A DNA stretch of 64,000 bases from Mycobacterium sp. GA-2829. Its GTDB lineage: Bacteria > Actinomycetota > Actinomycetes > Mycobacteriales > Mycobacteriaceae. The first letter of the stretch is position 1, and the number at the start of each line of letters is the position of its first letter. The notes below the pieces were generated by a model. The model saw only the letters and a list, made by a program, of their open reading frames with translations. It searched no databases and was not told the origin of the DNA. Below, one piece after another: positions 16,029 to 24,718 of this stretch. The stretch lies in contig NZ_LQIT01000012.1 of assembly GCF_001499965.1 (NCBI RefSeq), positions 124,001 to 188,000 on the forward strand. The letters run 5' to 3'. Position numbers and translations under genes: made by a program.

Positions 16029-17216
16029 GTGAGCGGAGCGCACGCGAAGACCCCAGAGCACCGGGAGGTGGCGCTGCGCGCTGGCATTCCGCCGTTCTAC
16101 GTGATGGACGTGTGGCTGGCGGCCGCCGAGCGTCAGCGCAGCCACGGCGATCTGGTGAACCTCTCCGCGGGCCAGCCGAGCGCCGGCGCGCCGACGGCCG
16201 TCCGGGAAGCCGCCGTCGCCGCCCTGCACGACAACCAGCTGGGCTACACCGTCGCGCTCGGGATCCCCGAACTGCGCGCGGCCATCGCCGCGCGGTACGC
16301 CGACCAGTTCGGGCTGACGGTCGGGGTCGACGACGTGGTGCTCACCACCGGATCGTCCGGCGGGTTCCTGCTCGCCTTCCTCGCGTGCTTCGACCCCGGC
16401 GACCGCGTGGCGATCGCCAGCCCCGGCTACCCCTGCTACCGCAACATCCTCACCGCACTCGGCTGCGAGGTCGTCGAGATCCCCTGCGGTGCGGACACCC
16501 GGTTCCAGCCGACCGTCGGGATGCTCGCCGAACTGGATCCGCCCGTGCAGGGGGTGATCGTGGCGAGCCCGGCCAACCCGACCGGGACGGTGATCCCGCC
16601 CGAGGAACTGGCCGCGATCGCCACATGGTGCGACGACACCGGCGTCCGGTTGATCAGCGACGAGGTCTATCACGGCCTCGTCTACGAGGGCGCCCCGGCG
16701 ACCAGCTGCGCATGGCAGACATCGCGAAACGCCGTGGTGGTCAACAGCTTCTCGAAGTACTTCGCGATGACGGGCTGGCGGCTGGGCTGGCTGCTGGTGC
16801 CCGAGCCGCTACTCCGTGCCGTGGACAGACTGACCGGCAACTTCACCATCTGCCCGCCCGCGCTGCCCCAGCACGCCGCGATCGCCGCGTTCACGCCCGA
16901 GTCGATCGCCGAGGCCGACGGACTGCTCGCCCACTACGCCGACAACCGCCGCCTACTGCTCGACGGGCTGCGCCGTCTCGGCATCGACCGCCTCGCCCCC
17001 ACCGACGGCGCGTTCTACGTCTACGCCGACGTCTCCCACCTGACCGACGACTCGTTGTCGTTCTGCGAGCGGCTGCTCGCCGACACCGGTGTGGCCATCG
17101 CGCCGGGTATCGACTTCGACACCGTGCACGGCGACCGGTTCGTGCGGCTGTCCTTCGCCGGCCCGACCTCCGACATCACCGAGGCACTGACCCGGATCGG
17201 GGCCTGGCTGGACTGA
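16029..17216 (+). CDS. aspB: AspB-type PLP-dependent aminotransferase (Rv3565-like)
   Basis: A 395-residue class I/II aminotransferase. Motifs seen: SAGQPSAGAPTAVREAA, GSSGGFLLAFLA for cofactor phosphate binding, SPANPTGTVIPPEEL, the D-x-Y pair in SDEVYHGLVY, and the PLP lysine in NSFSKYFAMTGWRLGW, followed by the C-terminal arginine in FVRLSFAG. The GTG at 16029 lies 7 bases after TAGCCT (16016-16021), a leaderless promoter; an upstream ATG would add 20 non-conserved residues. It sits after fadE33 as in M. tuberculosis, but its amino-acid substrate is unknown. Confidence 0.88.
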   Translation: MSGAHAKTPEHREVALRAGIPPFYVMDVWLAAAERQRSHGDLVNLSAGQPSAGAPTAVREAAVAALHDNQLGYTVALGIPELRAAIAARYADQFGLTVGVDDVVLTTGSSGGFLLAFLACFDPGDRVAIASPGYPCYRNILTALGCEVVEIPCGADTRFQPTVGMLAELDPPVQGVIVASPANPTGTVIPPEELAAIATWCDDTGVRLISDEVYHGLVYEGAPATSCAWQTSRNAVVVNSFSKYFAMTGWRLGWLLVPEPLLRAVDRLTGNFTICPPALPQHAAIAAFTPESIAEADGLLAHYADNRRLLLDGLRRLGIDRLAPTDGAFYVYADVSHLTDDSLSFCERLLADTGVAIAPGIDFDTVHGDRFVRLSFAGPTSDITEALTRIGAWLD

Positions 17217-17248
17217 ACTTGTCGGTGGCGCAAGGTAGCGTCAGCGAT

Positions 17249-18529
17249 ATGTTCGAAACTCTGTTCGATATCGATCCCGATGCGGGTGAGGGCGAACTAC
17301 GTGCGCAGGTCGAACGACTCGAGCGGGTGAAGTCGGCGGCGGCCGCGGCGCAGGCGCGTGCAACGGCGGTGTGGGCCTCGAAACGGGAGGCAGCCGAGGC
17401 GGCCGCCGGGGTGCCGAAGAAGAAGCGGGGCCGCGGTCTCACGACGGAGATCGCCCTGGCCCGCCGGGACGCGCCGGTGTGCGGTAACACCCATCTCGGG
17501 ATGGCCCGGGCACTGGTCGAGGAGATGCCGCACACGCTCACCGCGTTGGCGTGCGGAGCCCTGTCGGAGTACCGCGCCACGCTGATCGTCAAGCAGTCAG
17601 CCTGCCTGTCGGTGGAACACCGCCGCGAACTCGATGCGGAGATGTGCGCCGACGTCTCTCGGCTCGACGGTTGGGGCAACAACCGGATCGACGCCGAGGC
17701 CAAGAGAATCACTACGCGCCTCGACGCGGCCGCGGTCGTCGCGAGGTCGGCCAAGGCCGCCGCGGATCGCTGCGTGACAATCCGCCCGGCGCCGGACACC
17801 ATGGCGTACGTCACCGCCCTGCTCCCCGTAGCGCAGGGAGTGGCGGTCTATGCCGCCTTGAAGCGCGAGGCCGACACCACCTTCGACGACCGCTCGCGCG
17901 GCCAGGTCATGGCTGACACGTTGGTCGAACGGGTGACTGGGCGGCCGGCCGCAAAGCCGGTGCCGGTGTCGTTGAACCTCGCGCTGGCCGATACCACTTT
18001 GGTCGGTGACGACGACGAGCCCGGCTGGTGCGAGGGATACGGGCCGGTGCCGGCCGCCGTGGTGCGCGCACTGGTCAGTGACGCGGTCGCCGACGACGCG
18101 GCCAAGGCGACGTTGCGGCGCCTGTACCGCCATCCCGCCAGTGGTCAGCTGGTCGCGATGGAGTCGAAAGCTCGCGCTTTCCCCAAGGGGCTGGCGGCGT
18201 TCATCGACATCCGCGACCGCACCTGTCGAACGCCCTACTGCAACGCGCCGATTCGTCATCACGATCACGCACGGCCACACCGCGATCACGGGCCGACCAG
18301 CGCCATCAACGGCCTCGGTGAATGCGAAGCCTGCAACTACGCCAAGGAGGCCCCGGGCTGGGTGGTGACCGCCGAAGTGGTCGACGGTGAACATCGGGCC
18401 GAATTCCGGACCCCGACGGGCGCGACCTACTGGTCGACCGCACCGCCGCTCCCGGGTCCGCCGATTCTCACGCGCAGCGTGATGGAGGACGGGCTCAGCA
18501 TCGACATCGTCAGGTTCGACGCTGCGTGA
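17249..18529 (+). CDS. DUF222/HNH endonuclease-type protein (13E12 repeat family)
   Basis: A 426-residue member of the 13E12 family, abundant in mycobacteria and linked in M. tuberculosis to REP13E12 elements and a prophage attachment site. The N-terminal half is the helical DUF222 domain; the C-terminal part (about 320-385) is an HNH nuclease with RTCRTPYCNAPIRHHDHA and the NGLGECEACNYAKEAPGW zinc-knuckle region. The ATG at 17249 is 7 bases after TAGCGT (17236-17241), a leaderless promoter. Its 3' end overlaps the convergent ligase gene by 20 bases. Possible mobile or repeated origin; no terminal repeats seen. Confidence 0.85.
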   Translation: MFETLFDIDPDAGEGELRAQVERLERVKSAAAAAQARATAVWASKREAAEAAAGVPKKKRGRGLTTEIALARRDAPVCGNTHLGMARALVEEMPHTLTALACGALSEYRATLIVKQSACLSVEHRRELDAEMCADVSRLDGWGNNRIDAEAKRITTRLDAAAVVARSAKAAADRCVTIRPAPDTMAYVTALLPVAQGVAVYAALKREADTTFDDRSRGQVMADTLVERVTGRPAAKPVPVSLNLALADTTLVGDDDEPGWCEGYGPVPAAVVRALVSDAVADDAAKATLRRLYRHPASGQLVAMESKARAFPKGLAAFIDIRDRTCRTPYCNAPIRHHDHARPHRDHGPTSAINGLGECEACNYAKEAPGWVVTAEVVDGEHRAEFRTPTGATYWSTAPPLPGPPILTRSVMEDGLSIDIVRFDAA

Positions 18530-20441
18530 CGTACCAGTCCAGCAGCGTCGGATCGTCGACGGCGGTGGGTTCCACCACGCGCGCCGGGTCACCGCCCTGG
18601 AGCAGCTTCTTGATCGGCACCTCGAGCTTCTTGCCGGTGCGGGTGTGCGGGATGCCCGGTGCGAGCACGATCTCGTCGGGCACGTGACGTGGCGACACCT
18701 CGGTCCGGATCGTCTGGCAGATCCGGTCTCTGAGCTCGTCGGTCAGTTCGGCGCCATCGGCCAGCGTGACGAACAGCGGCATCCAGTAGCCGCCGTCGGG
18801 TTGTTCGGCGCCGATGACCAGAGCCTCGGCGACCTCCGGCATCCGTTCGACGGCCTGGTAGATGTCCGCGCTGCCCATGCGGATACCGTGCCGGTTCAGC
18901 GTCGAATCCGACCGCCCGTGCACGATGACGCTGCCGTGGTCGGTGATCGTGATCCAGTCGCCGTGCCGCCACACCCCGGGATAGGTCTCGAAATAGGCGT
19001 CGCGATAACGGCTTCCGTCGGGGTCGTTCCAGAACTTGACCGGCATCGACGGCAGCGGCTTGGTGATGACCAGTTCGCCGACCTCGCCGTGCACGGGGTC
19101 ACCGGAGGTGTCCCACGCCTCGACGGCCGCGCCGAGGTAGGGCGCCGACAACTCACCGGGCCACACCGGCACGGTCCGGACGCCACCGATGAACGCCGAC
19201 ACCACGTCGGTGCCGCCGCTGATCGAGGCGACCTGCACACCGACGTTGTCGCGCAACCACAGTGCCGACGCCGGCGGCAGCGACGATCCGGTGATGCCGA
19301 CAGTGCGCAGGGCGGACAGGTCGTGGTCCTTGCGCGGGACGGCGCCGGCCTTCTCGCAGGCCAGCACGTAACCAGGGCTGGTGCCGAGGACCGTCGCCCC
19401 CACATCGGCCGCGATCGCCCACAGGGTGTCGGCGGCGGGATAGGTCGGGCTGCCGTCGTAGCAGACGATCGTCGCGCCGACCAGCAGACCGGCCACCTGG
19501 AAGTTCCACATCATCCAGCTCGGACTGGTGAACCAGAAGAAGGTGTCGTCGGGGCCGATGTCGGCTTGCAGCGCAACGGCTTTGAGGTGTTCGACCACCA
19601 CACCGCCGTGGCCGTGCACGATGCCCTTGGGCAGCCCCGTCGTGCCCGAGGAGTACAGCACCCACAGGGGGTGGTCGAAGTCGACGGCGACCGGTTCCAG
19701 CCGTCCACCGTCGGCGGTGGCCGTCGCCCAGTCCAGCCAGTCCGAACCGGGGACGTCCGCGCCGATCCGGGACACCAGCACCGCACCGCGCACCGTGGGC
19801 AACCCGGCCCGCAGCGCGGCGACGTCGGCGGTCTTGTCGTGGGTCTTCCCGCCGAAGCGGTACCCGTCGGCGGCGATGAGCACCACCGGCTCCAACTGGC
19901 CGAGCCGGTCGAGTGCGGCCTTGGCGGTGTAGTCCTGGCCGCAGGCACTCCAGATCGCGCCGAGGCTGACCGTGGCGAGGAACGCGATGACGGCTTCGGG
20001 CACATTGGGCAGGTAGCCGACGACCCGGTCGCCGGACCCGACCCCGAGCGAGCGCAGGGTGTTCGCCAATCCCGCTGCCCGCGAGAGCATCTCGTCCCAC
20101 GCCATCTCGGTGACGGCACCGCCCTCGGCGACGTACAGGATCGCGGGCCGGTCGCTGCGGGCGTGCCGGACCACCTGGTCGACGTAGTTCAGGCGCGTGC
20201 CCGGGAACCAGCGCGCACCGGGCATTGCCTCCTCGGCGAGCACCTCGGCAGGCGCGTCGCCGAGTTCGAAGTACTCCCAGAGCGCACCCCAGAAGCCGGC
20301 CAGGTCGTCGACCGACCACTGCCACAGCGCGTGATAGTCGGGCATCTCGATGCCGGTGCGCTGCTGCACGAACCGCGCGAAGTCAGTCACCCGGGCACCG
20401 GCGACGTCGGCCTCGGTGGGCACCCACTGCGGTTCGGTCAC
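18510..20441 (-). CDS. Acetoacetate-CoA ligase (acetoacetyl-CoA synthetase)
   Basis: A 643-residue ANL-superfamily ligase of the acetoacetyl-CoA synthetase type: the N-terminal cap, the P-loop VLYSSGTTGLPKG, the PSWMMWNF and SGGTDVVSAFIGG segments characteristic of this group, GVWRHGDW, and the catalytic lysine in TRTGKKLEVPIKKLL. It converts acetoacetate, ATP and CoA to acetoacetyl-CoA. The GTG at 20441 forms GTGA with the dehydrogenase stop; an ATG at 20453 is the alternative. As last gene of MFS-bdhA-ligase it completes ketone-body use. Confidence 0.88.
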   Translation of the reverse strand: MTEPQWVPTEADVAGARVTDFARFVQQRTGIEMPDYHALWQWSVDDLAGFWGALWEYFELGDAPAEVLAEEAMPGARWFPGTRLNYVDQVVRHARSDRPAILYVAEGGAVTEMAWDEMLSRAAGLANTLRSLGVGSGDRVVGYLPNVPEAVIAFLATVSLGAIWSACGQDYTAKAALDRLGQLEPVVLIAADGYRFGGKTHDKTADVAALRAGLPTVRGAVLVSRIGADVPGSDWLDWATATADGGRLEPVAVDFDHPLWVLYSSGTTGLPKGIVHGHGGVVVEHLKAVALQADIGPDDTFFWFTSPSWMMWNFQVAGLLVGATIVCYDGSPTYPAADTLWAIAADVGATVLGTSPGYVLACEKAGAVPRKDHDLSALRTVGITGSSLPPASALWLRDNVGVQVASISGGTDVVSAFIGGVRTVPVWPGELSAPYLGAAVEAWDTSGDPVHGEVGELVITKPLPSMPVKFWNDPDGSRYRDAYFETYPGVWRHGDWITITDHGSVIVHGRSDSTLNRHGIRMGSADIYQAVERMPEVAEALVIGAEQPDGGYWMPLFVTLADGAELTDELRDRICQTIRTEVSPRHVPDEIVLAPGIPHTRTGKKLEVPIKKLLQGGDPARVVEPTAVDDPTLLDWYVTQRRT

Positions 20442-21184
20442 CGCGCGCTCCATCCGCCGTCCATCGTGTACGACGCCCCGGTCACCATCCCGGACTGCGG
20501 CGAGGCCAGCCAGCCCACGAGCGAACCCACCTCGGCCGGTTCGACGAGTCGTTTGACCGCGCTCTCCTTGAGCAGGATCTGAGTCACCACGTCATCTTCA
20601 CCGATGCCGTGGACCTTGGCCTGATCGGCTATCTGTTTGGTCACCAACGGCGTGCGCACGTAGCCGGGATTGACGCAGTTGCTGGTGACCTGATGAGGTC
20701 CGCCTTCCAGCGCGGTCACCTTCGACAGCCCCTCGAGCGCGTGCTTGGCGGTGACGTACCCGACCTTGTACTCCGACGCGCGCAGCCCGTGCACCGACGA
20801 GATGTTGATGACGCGGCCGAACTCCTGCGCGTACATGTGCGGCAGGGCAGCGCGGACCAACAGGAACGGCGCCTCGACCATCAGCGTCATGAGCATCCGA
20901 AAGTTCTCGGGCGCGAAGTCGACGATCGGGTCGATGCGCTGGACACCGGCGTTGTTGACCAGGATGTCGGTGTCCAGGGTCAGGTCCTCGAGCGCCGCCA
21001 CATCCAGCAGGTCCACCACCCAGGCGGTGCCGCCGATCTCGTCGGCCAGGGCCTTGGCGGCAGCCTCGTCGCGGTCGGCCACGGTGACGGTGGCGCCGCG
21101 GGCGGCGAGTTCACGCGCACACGCCTCACCGATCCCGCTGGCGCCGCCCGTCACCAGCGCGGTACGTCCGGCCAGATCGGTCAT
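20438..21184 (-). CDS. bdhA: 3-hydroxybutyrate dehydrogenase (SDR)
   Basis: A 248-residue short-chain dehydrogenase with TGGASGIG (12-19), NNAG, catalytic S130, Y143 and K147, and the SSVHGLRASEYKVGYVTAKH segment characteristic of D-3-hydroxybutyrate dehydrogenases. It would oxidise (R)-3-hydroxybutyrate to acetoacetate, the substrate of the downstream ligase. It overlaps both neighbours by four bases (ATGA, GTGA). Confidence 0.9.
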   Translation of the reverse strand: MTDLAGRTALVTGGASGIGEACARELAARGATVTVADRDEAAAKALADEIGGTAWVVDLLDVAALEDLTLDTDILVNNAGVQRIDPIVDFAPENFRMLMTLMVEAPFLLVRAALPHMYAQEFGRVINISSVHGLRASEYKVGYVTAKHALEGLSKVTALEGGPHQVTSNCVNPGYVRTPLVTKQIADQAKVHGIGEDDVVTQILLKESAVKRLVEPAEVGSLVGWLASPQSGMVTGASYTMDGGWSAR

Positions 21185-22566
21185 GCGCCACCGGTTTTCG
21201 CGGCCCTGGCTAGGTCCTCCCGGTCGGCGATGTCGAGGTCGGCGAGGTCGATGCCTTTGGTCTCACGAGTGAAGAAGACCGCGACCAACGTGATCGCACA
21301 CGCGACGGCCAGATAGAGGGCGATCGGCACCGACGAGCCGTAGATGTCGAGCAGCTTCACCGCGATGAGCGGTGCCAGCGATCCGGCCACGATCGAGGTG
21401 ACCTGATAGCCCAGCGACACACCGGAATACCGCATCCGCGTGGGGAACATCTCCGCCATGATCGCCGGCTGCGGGGCGTACATCAGCGCATGGATCACCA
21501 GACCGATACTCACCGCGGCCGTCACGACGACATAGCTGCCGCTGTTCATCATCGGGAACGCGAAGAAACCCCACGTCGCGCCGAGGACCGCACCGACCAT
21601 GTACACCGGCCTGCGGCCGAAGCGGTCGGACAACCACCCCACGATCGGCACGACCGCGAAGTGGATCAGGTGCGCCACCAGCAGATACCAGAGGATGTCG
21701 CTGGTGTCGGCGCCGACCTGGACCTTCAGGTACGTGATCGAGAACGTGACCACCAGGTAGTACATGATGTTCTCGCCGAACCGCAGACCCATCGCGGTGA
21801 AGACGCCGCGCGGGTAGCGCTTGAGCACCTCGACGACGCCGTAGGAGGTGGCCTTGGCGCGCTCGACCTCCTGCTGGGCGGCGACGAAGATCGGGGCGTC
21901 GGTGACCTTGGTGCGGATGTAGTACCCGATCAGCACCACCACGGCCGACAGCCAGAACGCCACGCGCCAGCCCCACGACAGGAACGACGTCTCGGGCAGC
22001 GTGGTCGTCAGGACGAGCAGCACAATCGTCGCGAGCAGGTTGCCGACGGGCACACCGGCCTGCGGCCAACTGGCCCAGAAGCCGCGCTCCCGGTTGGGAC
22101 TGTGCTCGGCGACCAACAGCACCGCACCACCCCACTCGCCGCCGACGGCGAAGCCCTGGATGAACCGCAGCGCCACCAGCAGCGCCGGCGCCCAGTATCC
22201 GATCTGCCCGTAGGTCGGCAGACAGCCCATCAGGAAGGTGGCGGCGCCGACGAGCACCAGGCTGAACTGCAGCAGCTTCTTACGGCCGTACTTGTCGCCG
22301 AAATGCCCGAAGACGACGCCACCGAGCGGGCGGGCGACGAAGCCGACCGCGTACGTCGCGAAGGCCAGGAAGATCGCGTTGAGCTCGCTGGTCGTCTCGG
22401 AGAAGAAGATCTTGTTGAACACCAGCGTGGCGGCGGTGCCGTAGAGGAAGAACTCGTACCACTCGACGACGGTGCCCGCCATCGAGGCGACGACGACCCG
22501 CTTGAGTCCGGTCGAGATGCTGCCCGGCGGGCTGGTGTCGGGCTGGCTGGGAACTTGTGCGCTCAT
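21181..22566 (-). CDS. MFS transporter of the metabolite:H+ symporter type
   Basis: A 461-residue, 12-helix major facilitator of the MHS group: SMAGTVVEWYEFFLYGTAA in helix 1, GHFGDKYGRKKLL in the first cytoplasmic loop, RFIQGFAVGGEWGGAVL, and WLSDRFGRRPVYM in the second half. With the two catabolic genes behind it, uptake of 3-hydroxybutyrate or acetoacetate is the likely job (inference from context). The ATG at 22566 was preferred over 22578 because GGAG precedes it at proper spacing. Confidence 0.85.
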   Translation of the reverse strand: MSAQVPSQPDTSPPGSISTGLKRVVVASMAGTVVEWYEFFLYGTAATLVFNKIFFSETTSELNAIFLAFATYAVGFVARPLGGVVFGHFGDKYGRKKLLQFSLVLVGAATFLMGCLPTYGQIGYWAPALLVALRFIQGFAVGGEWGGAVLLVAEHSPNRERGFWASWPQAGVPVGNLLATIVLLVLTTTLPETSFLSWGWRVAFWLSAVVVLIGYYIRTKVTDAPIFVAAQQEVERAKATSYGVVEVLKRYPRGVFTAMGLRFGENIMYYLVVTFSITYLKVQVGADTSDILWYLLVAHLIHFAVVPIVGWLSDRFGRRPVYMVGAVLGATWGFFAFPMMNSGSYVVVTAAVSIGLVIHALMYAPQPAIMAEMFPTRMRYSGVSLGYQVTSIVAGSLAPLIAVKLLDIYGSSVPIALYLAVACAITLVAVFFTRETKGIDLADLDIADREDLARAAKTGGA

Positions 22567-22607
22567 CGCGGGCTCCATTCATGACGACGGACATAACGGC
22601 CGCCTCG

Positions 22608-22698
22608 ATGTGACTGGCCACACATGACCGTGAGTATTCATGCACGGAGGCCGCCCGGCAATGGTCAACTTCGCAGCCCCGATCTGCAAAACTGCAGA
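22608..22698. promoter_or_regulatory. Divergent promoter region with several inverted repeats (LysR-type operators?)
   Basis: Between the transporter and the LysR gene lie ATGTG-N8-CACAT (22608-22625), CCGTG-N10-CACGG (22628-22647) and TCTGCA-AAAC-TGCAGA (22683-22698). The last is a perfect 6-bp arm palindrome one base before the LysR start and could be an autoregulatory site. LysR proteins usually bind dyads with T-N11-A in divergent promoters, which fits in general terms; no consensus for this regulator is known to me. Confidence 0.45.
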
Positions 22699-22699
22699 C

Positions 22700-23617
22700 G
22701 TGACCGCCATGTCGCCCCGCCGGCCGAGCGCCGACGATCTGCTCGTGCTGCTCGCGGTCGGCCGCACCGGCCGCTACACCACCGCAGCTGAGGAGTTGGG
22801 GCTCAACCACACCACGATCTCGCGGCGCATCGCCGCCCTCGAACAGTCCGTCGGAGGCAGGCTGGTGGCGCGGGTGGCCGGTGGCTGGGAGCTGACCGAC
22901 CTCGGCCGCGAGGCGCTCGCGGCGGCGGAGGCCGTCGAATCGGCCGTGCGGTCACTGACCGTCGACCCGGCCGGGCGGCGGGCGCTCGAGGGCGTCGTGC
23001 GGATCTCCGCCACCGACGGCTTCAGCGCCTACATCGTCGCGCCCGCGGCGGCGAAGGTGCAGCGAGACCATCCCGGCGTCGCAGTCGAGATCGTCGCGAC
23101 CACCCGCCGGGCGTCGCAACAACGGTCCGGGCTCGACATCGAGGTGGTGGTGGGCGAACCGCAGGTGCACCGCGCCGAGGCGATCCGGCTGGGCGACTAC
23201 TGCCTCGGGCTGTACGGGGCCCGGGACTATCTCGCCCGGCACGGCACGCCCGCCGACGTGCGCGAGCTGACCCGGTATCCGCTCGTCTACTTCATCGACT
23301 CGATGCTGCAGGTGGACGACCTCGACTCGGCCACGGCGTTCGCGCCGGCGACGATGCGGGAGTCGGTGACGTCGACCAACGTGTTCGTCCATGTCGAGGC
23401 GACGCGCGCCGCAGCCGGGCTGGGACTGCTGCCGTGTTTCATGGCCGACCGGCACGACGATCTGGTGCGCGTGCTGCCGCGCGCGGTGTCGGTGCGGTTG
23501 ACGTACTGGTTGGTGACGCGGGCGGAGACGTTGCGCAGGCCCGAGGTCGCCGCGGTCGTGGAGGCGATCCGAGACCGGGTGGAGGATCAGCGCGAGGTGT
23601 TGCTCGGGACGCCGTGA
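22700..23617 (+). CDS. LysR-family transcriptional regulator
   Basis: About 305 residues. The N-terminal winged helix has ADDLLVLLAVGRTGRYTTAAEELGLNHTTISRRIAALE; the rest is the periplasmic-binding-like effector domain. It is divergent from the ketone-body operon, so it most likely controls it, with a hydroxy- or keto-acid as effector (inference). GTG at 22700 and ATG at 22709 are both possible starts; neither has a clear ribosome site. An earlier ATG at 22640 would place the operator palindrome inside the gene. Confidence 0.85.
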   Translation: MTAMSPRRPSADDLLVLLAVGRTGRYTTAAEELGLNHTTISRRIAALEQSVGGRLVARVAGGWELTDLGREALAAAEAVESAVRSLTVDPAGRRALEGVVRISATDGFSAYIVAPAAAKVQRDHPGVAVEIVATTRRASQQRSGLDIEVVVGEPQVHRAEAIRLGDYCLGLYGARDYLARHGTPADVRELTRYPLVYFIDSMLQVDDLDSATAFAPATMRESVTSTNVFVHVEATRAAAGLGLLPCFMADRHDDLVRVLPRAVSVRLTYWLVTRAETLRRPEVAAVVEAIRDRVEDQREVLLGTP

Positions 23618-23620
23618 CGG

Positions 23621-23794
23621 TTATTTCTTGAAGGCGTCCTTCACCTTCTCGCCGGCGTCCTTCAGGCTGGACTTCGACTGGTCGGCCTTGCCCTCGTTGA
23701 CCGTGCTGTCGTCGCCGGTGGCCTTACCCACCGCCTCCTTGGCCTTCCCGCCGAGATCCTCGATCTTGTTGCTGGCCTTGTCGGTACCGCTCAC
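23621..23794 (-). CDS. CsbD-like small stress protein
   Basis: A 57-residue, lysine-, aspartate- and glycine-rich protein starting with GTG after AGGAGA. Its sequence runs SGTDKASNKIEDLGGKAKEA, then GKATGDDSTVNEGKADQ, ending KVKDAFKK. The K-x-E-x-x-G-K-x-K-E-x-x-G pattern is that of CsbD-type proteins, which are general-stress induced in other bacteria; molecular function is unknown. It converges on the LysR gene with only 3 bases between stops. Confidence 0.8.
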   Translation of the reverse strand: MSGTDKASNKIEDLGGKAKEAVGKATGDDSTVNEGKADQSKSSLKDAGEKVKDAFKK

Positions 23795-23867
23795 GATGTC
23801 TTCTCCTTCAATCGGGGTCTACTTCGCATACCCCGGTGGCTGCGACACCGAAACTGCCGATCGCCTG

Positions 23868-24698
23868 TCAGTCGGTACGCAGATGCGGGTCGAGCATGTC
23901 CCACCAGGCCCGCGACATCCGGTCGAACTCGCCCTCACAGGAATCAGCCCGATCCTCGGGCACCAGACCCTCGTCGACGATGAACGCGTTGCCCAGCGGA
24001 TCGGCGCCGTAGATCCAGCACTGGAAGTTGTACATGCGGGCGAGGTCGTATTCGTGCACATCCCAGAACGGGAAGTCCTCGGCCGCGCCGCCGTCCTGTT
24101 CGCTGTTGGCCTCGAACATGCGGGCGTACGCCACCGCGGCCCGGACGTCGTCCCGGTCGATCGTGCCGTTGTCGTCGGGTTCGAGGAGCAGCACCGCGGC
24201 CAGCTGATCGGCGACATCCTCCTCGCGTCCGGTGAACGGCAGGTCGTACAGGTCCAGCGTCGCGTGCCCGAGCTCGTGGTAGAACGTCGCCCGCTCCGCA
24301 CCGAGCGTGGCGGCCAACGGATCCGGGTCACCGGCCTGCCCGAACGTGGTCATGCCGGCATCGGCGTCCTCGTAACAGATCGTCACCGACCGCTCACTGG
24401 ACGTCCAGAACGCGTTGGCCTCATCGCACTGCGCCCCGATCAGTCGGACATCCTCCGGCAGCACGAGCGATTCGTTGACATCGTCGGCCAGCGCTTCGAG
24501 GAGTTCGTTGTCGCGCAGGATCTCGCGGCCGTGGACCGCCTCCGGCGACGTCGCGTCCTCGTAGACCACTGTCATCTGGCCCGCCGGTTCGGCCGCAGGG
24601 GTCGACTCTTCGGTCGGCGCGGTCTCGTCGGCACACGCCGAGCAGAACAACAGCGCGGAGACGGCGGTGGACAGCCGGAGCACGGTCGCGGTTTGCAC
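23868..24698 (-). CDS. DUF4344-type putative secreted metallopeptidase
   Basis: About 276 residues with a hydrophobic signal (LSTAVSALLFCSACADE) ending in cysteines that could be a weak lipobox, then a Thr/Glu/Pro linker and a domain with FYHELGHATLDLYDLPFTGREEDVADQLA. This HExxH plus downstream acidic residues is the hallmark of DUF4344 predicted zinc metallopeptidases. Conserved cysteines may form disulfides. The GTG at 24698 lies 7 bases after CATATT; a TTG at 24707 is possible. It occupies the place after hsaB where M. tuberculosis has nat. Confidence 0.7.
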   Translation of the reverse strand: MQTATVLRLSTAVSALLFCSACADETAPTEESTPAAEPAGQMTVVYEDATSPEAVHGREILRDNELLEALADDVNESLVLPEDVRLIGAQCDEANAFWTSSERSVTICYEDADAGMTTFGQAGDPDPLAATLGAERATFYHELGHATLDLYDLPFTGREEDVADQLAAVLLLEPDDNGTIDRDDVRAAVAYARMFEANSEQDGGAAEDFPFWDVHEYDLARMYNFQCWIYGADPLGNAFIVDEGLVPEDRADSCEGEFDRMSRAWWDMLDPHLRTD

Positions 24699-24718
24699 GA
24701 CCGTCAATATGTCACGAA

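Noticed and set aside
16112..17248. An in-frame extension of the DUF222 gene back into aspB
   Set aside because: The extension is a shifted reading of aspB; the leaderless start at 17249 gives the normal family length.
17217..18530. DUF222/HNH gene as part of a complete mobile element
   Set aside because: No terminal inverted repeats, target duplications, transposase or integrase found around it.
18645..20582. A 645-codon plus-strand opening opposite the acetoacetate-CoA ligase
   Set aside because: No family similarity and shadow-type composition; the minus strand has complete ligase motifs.
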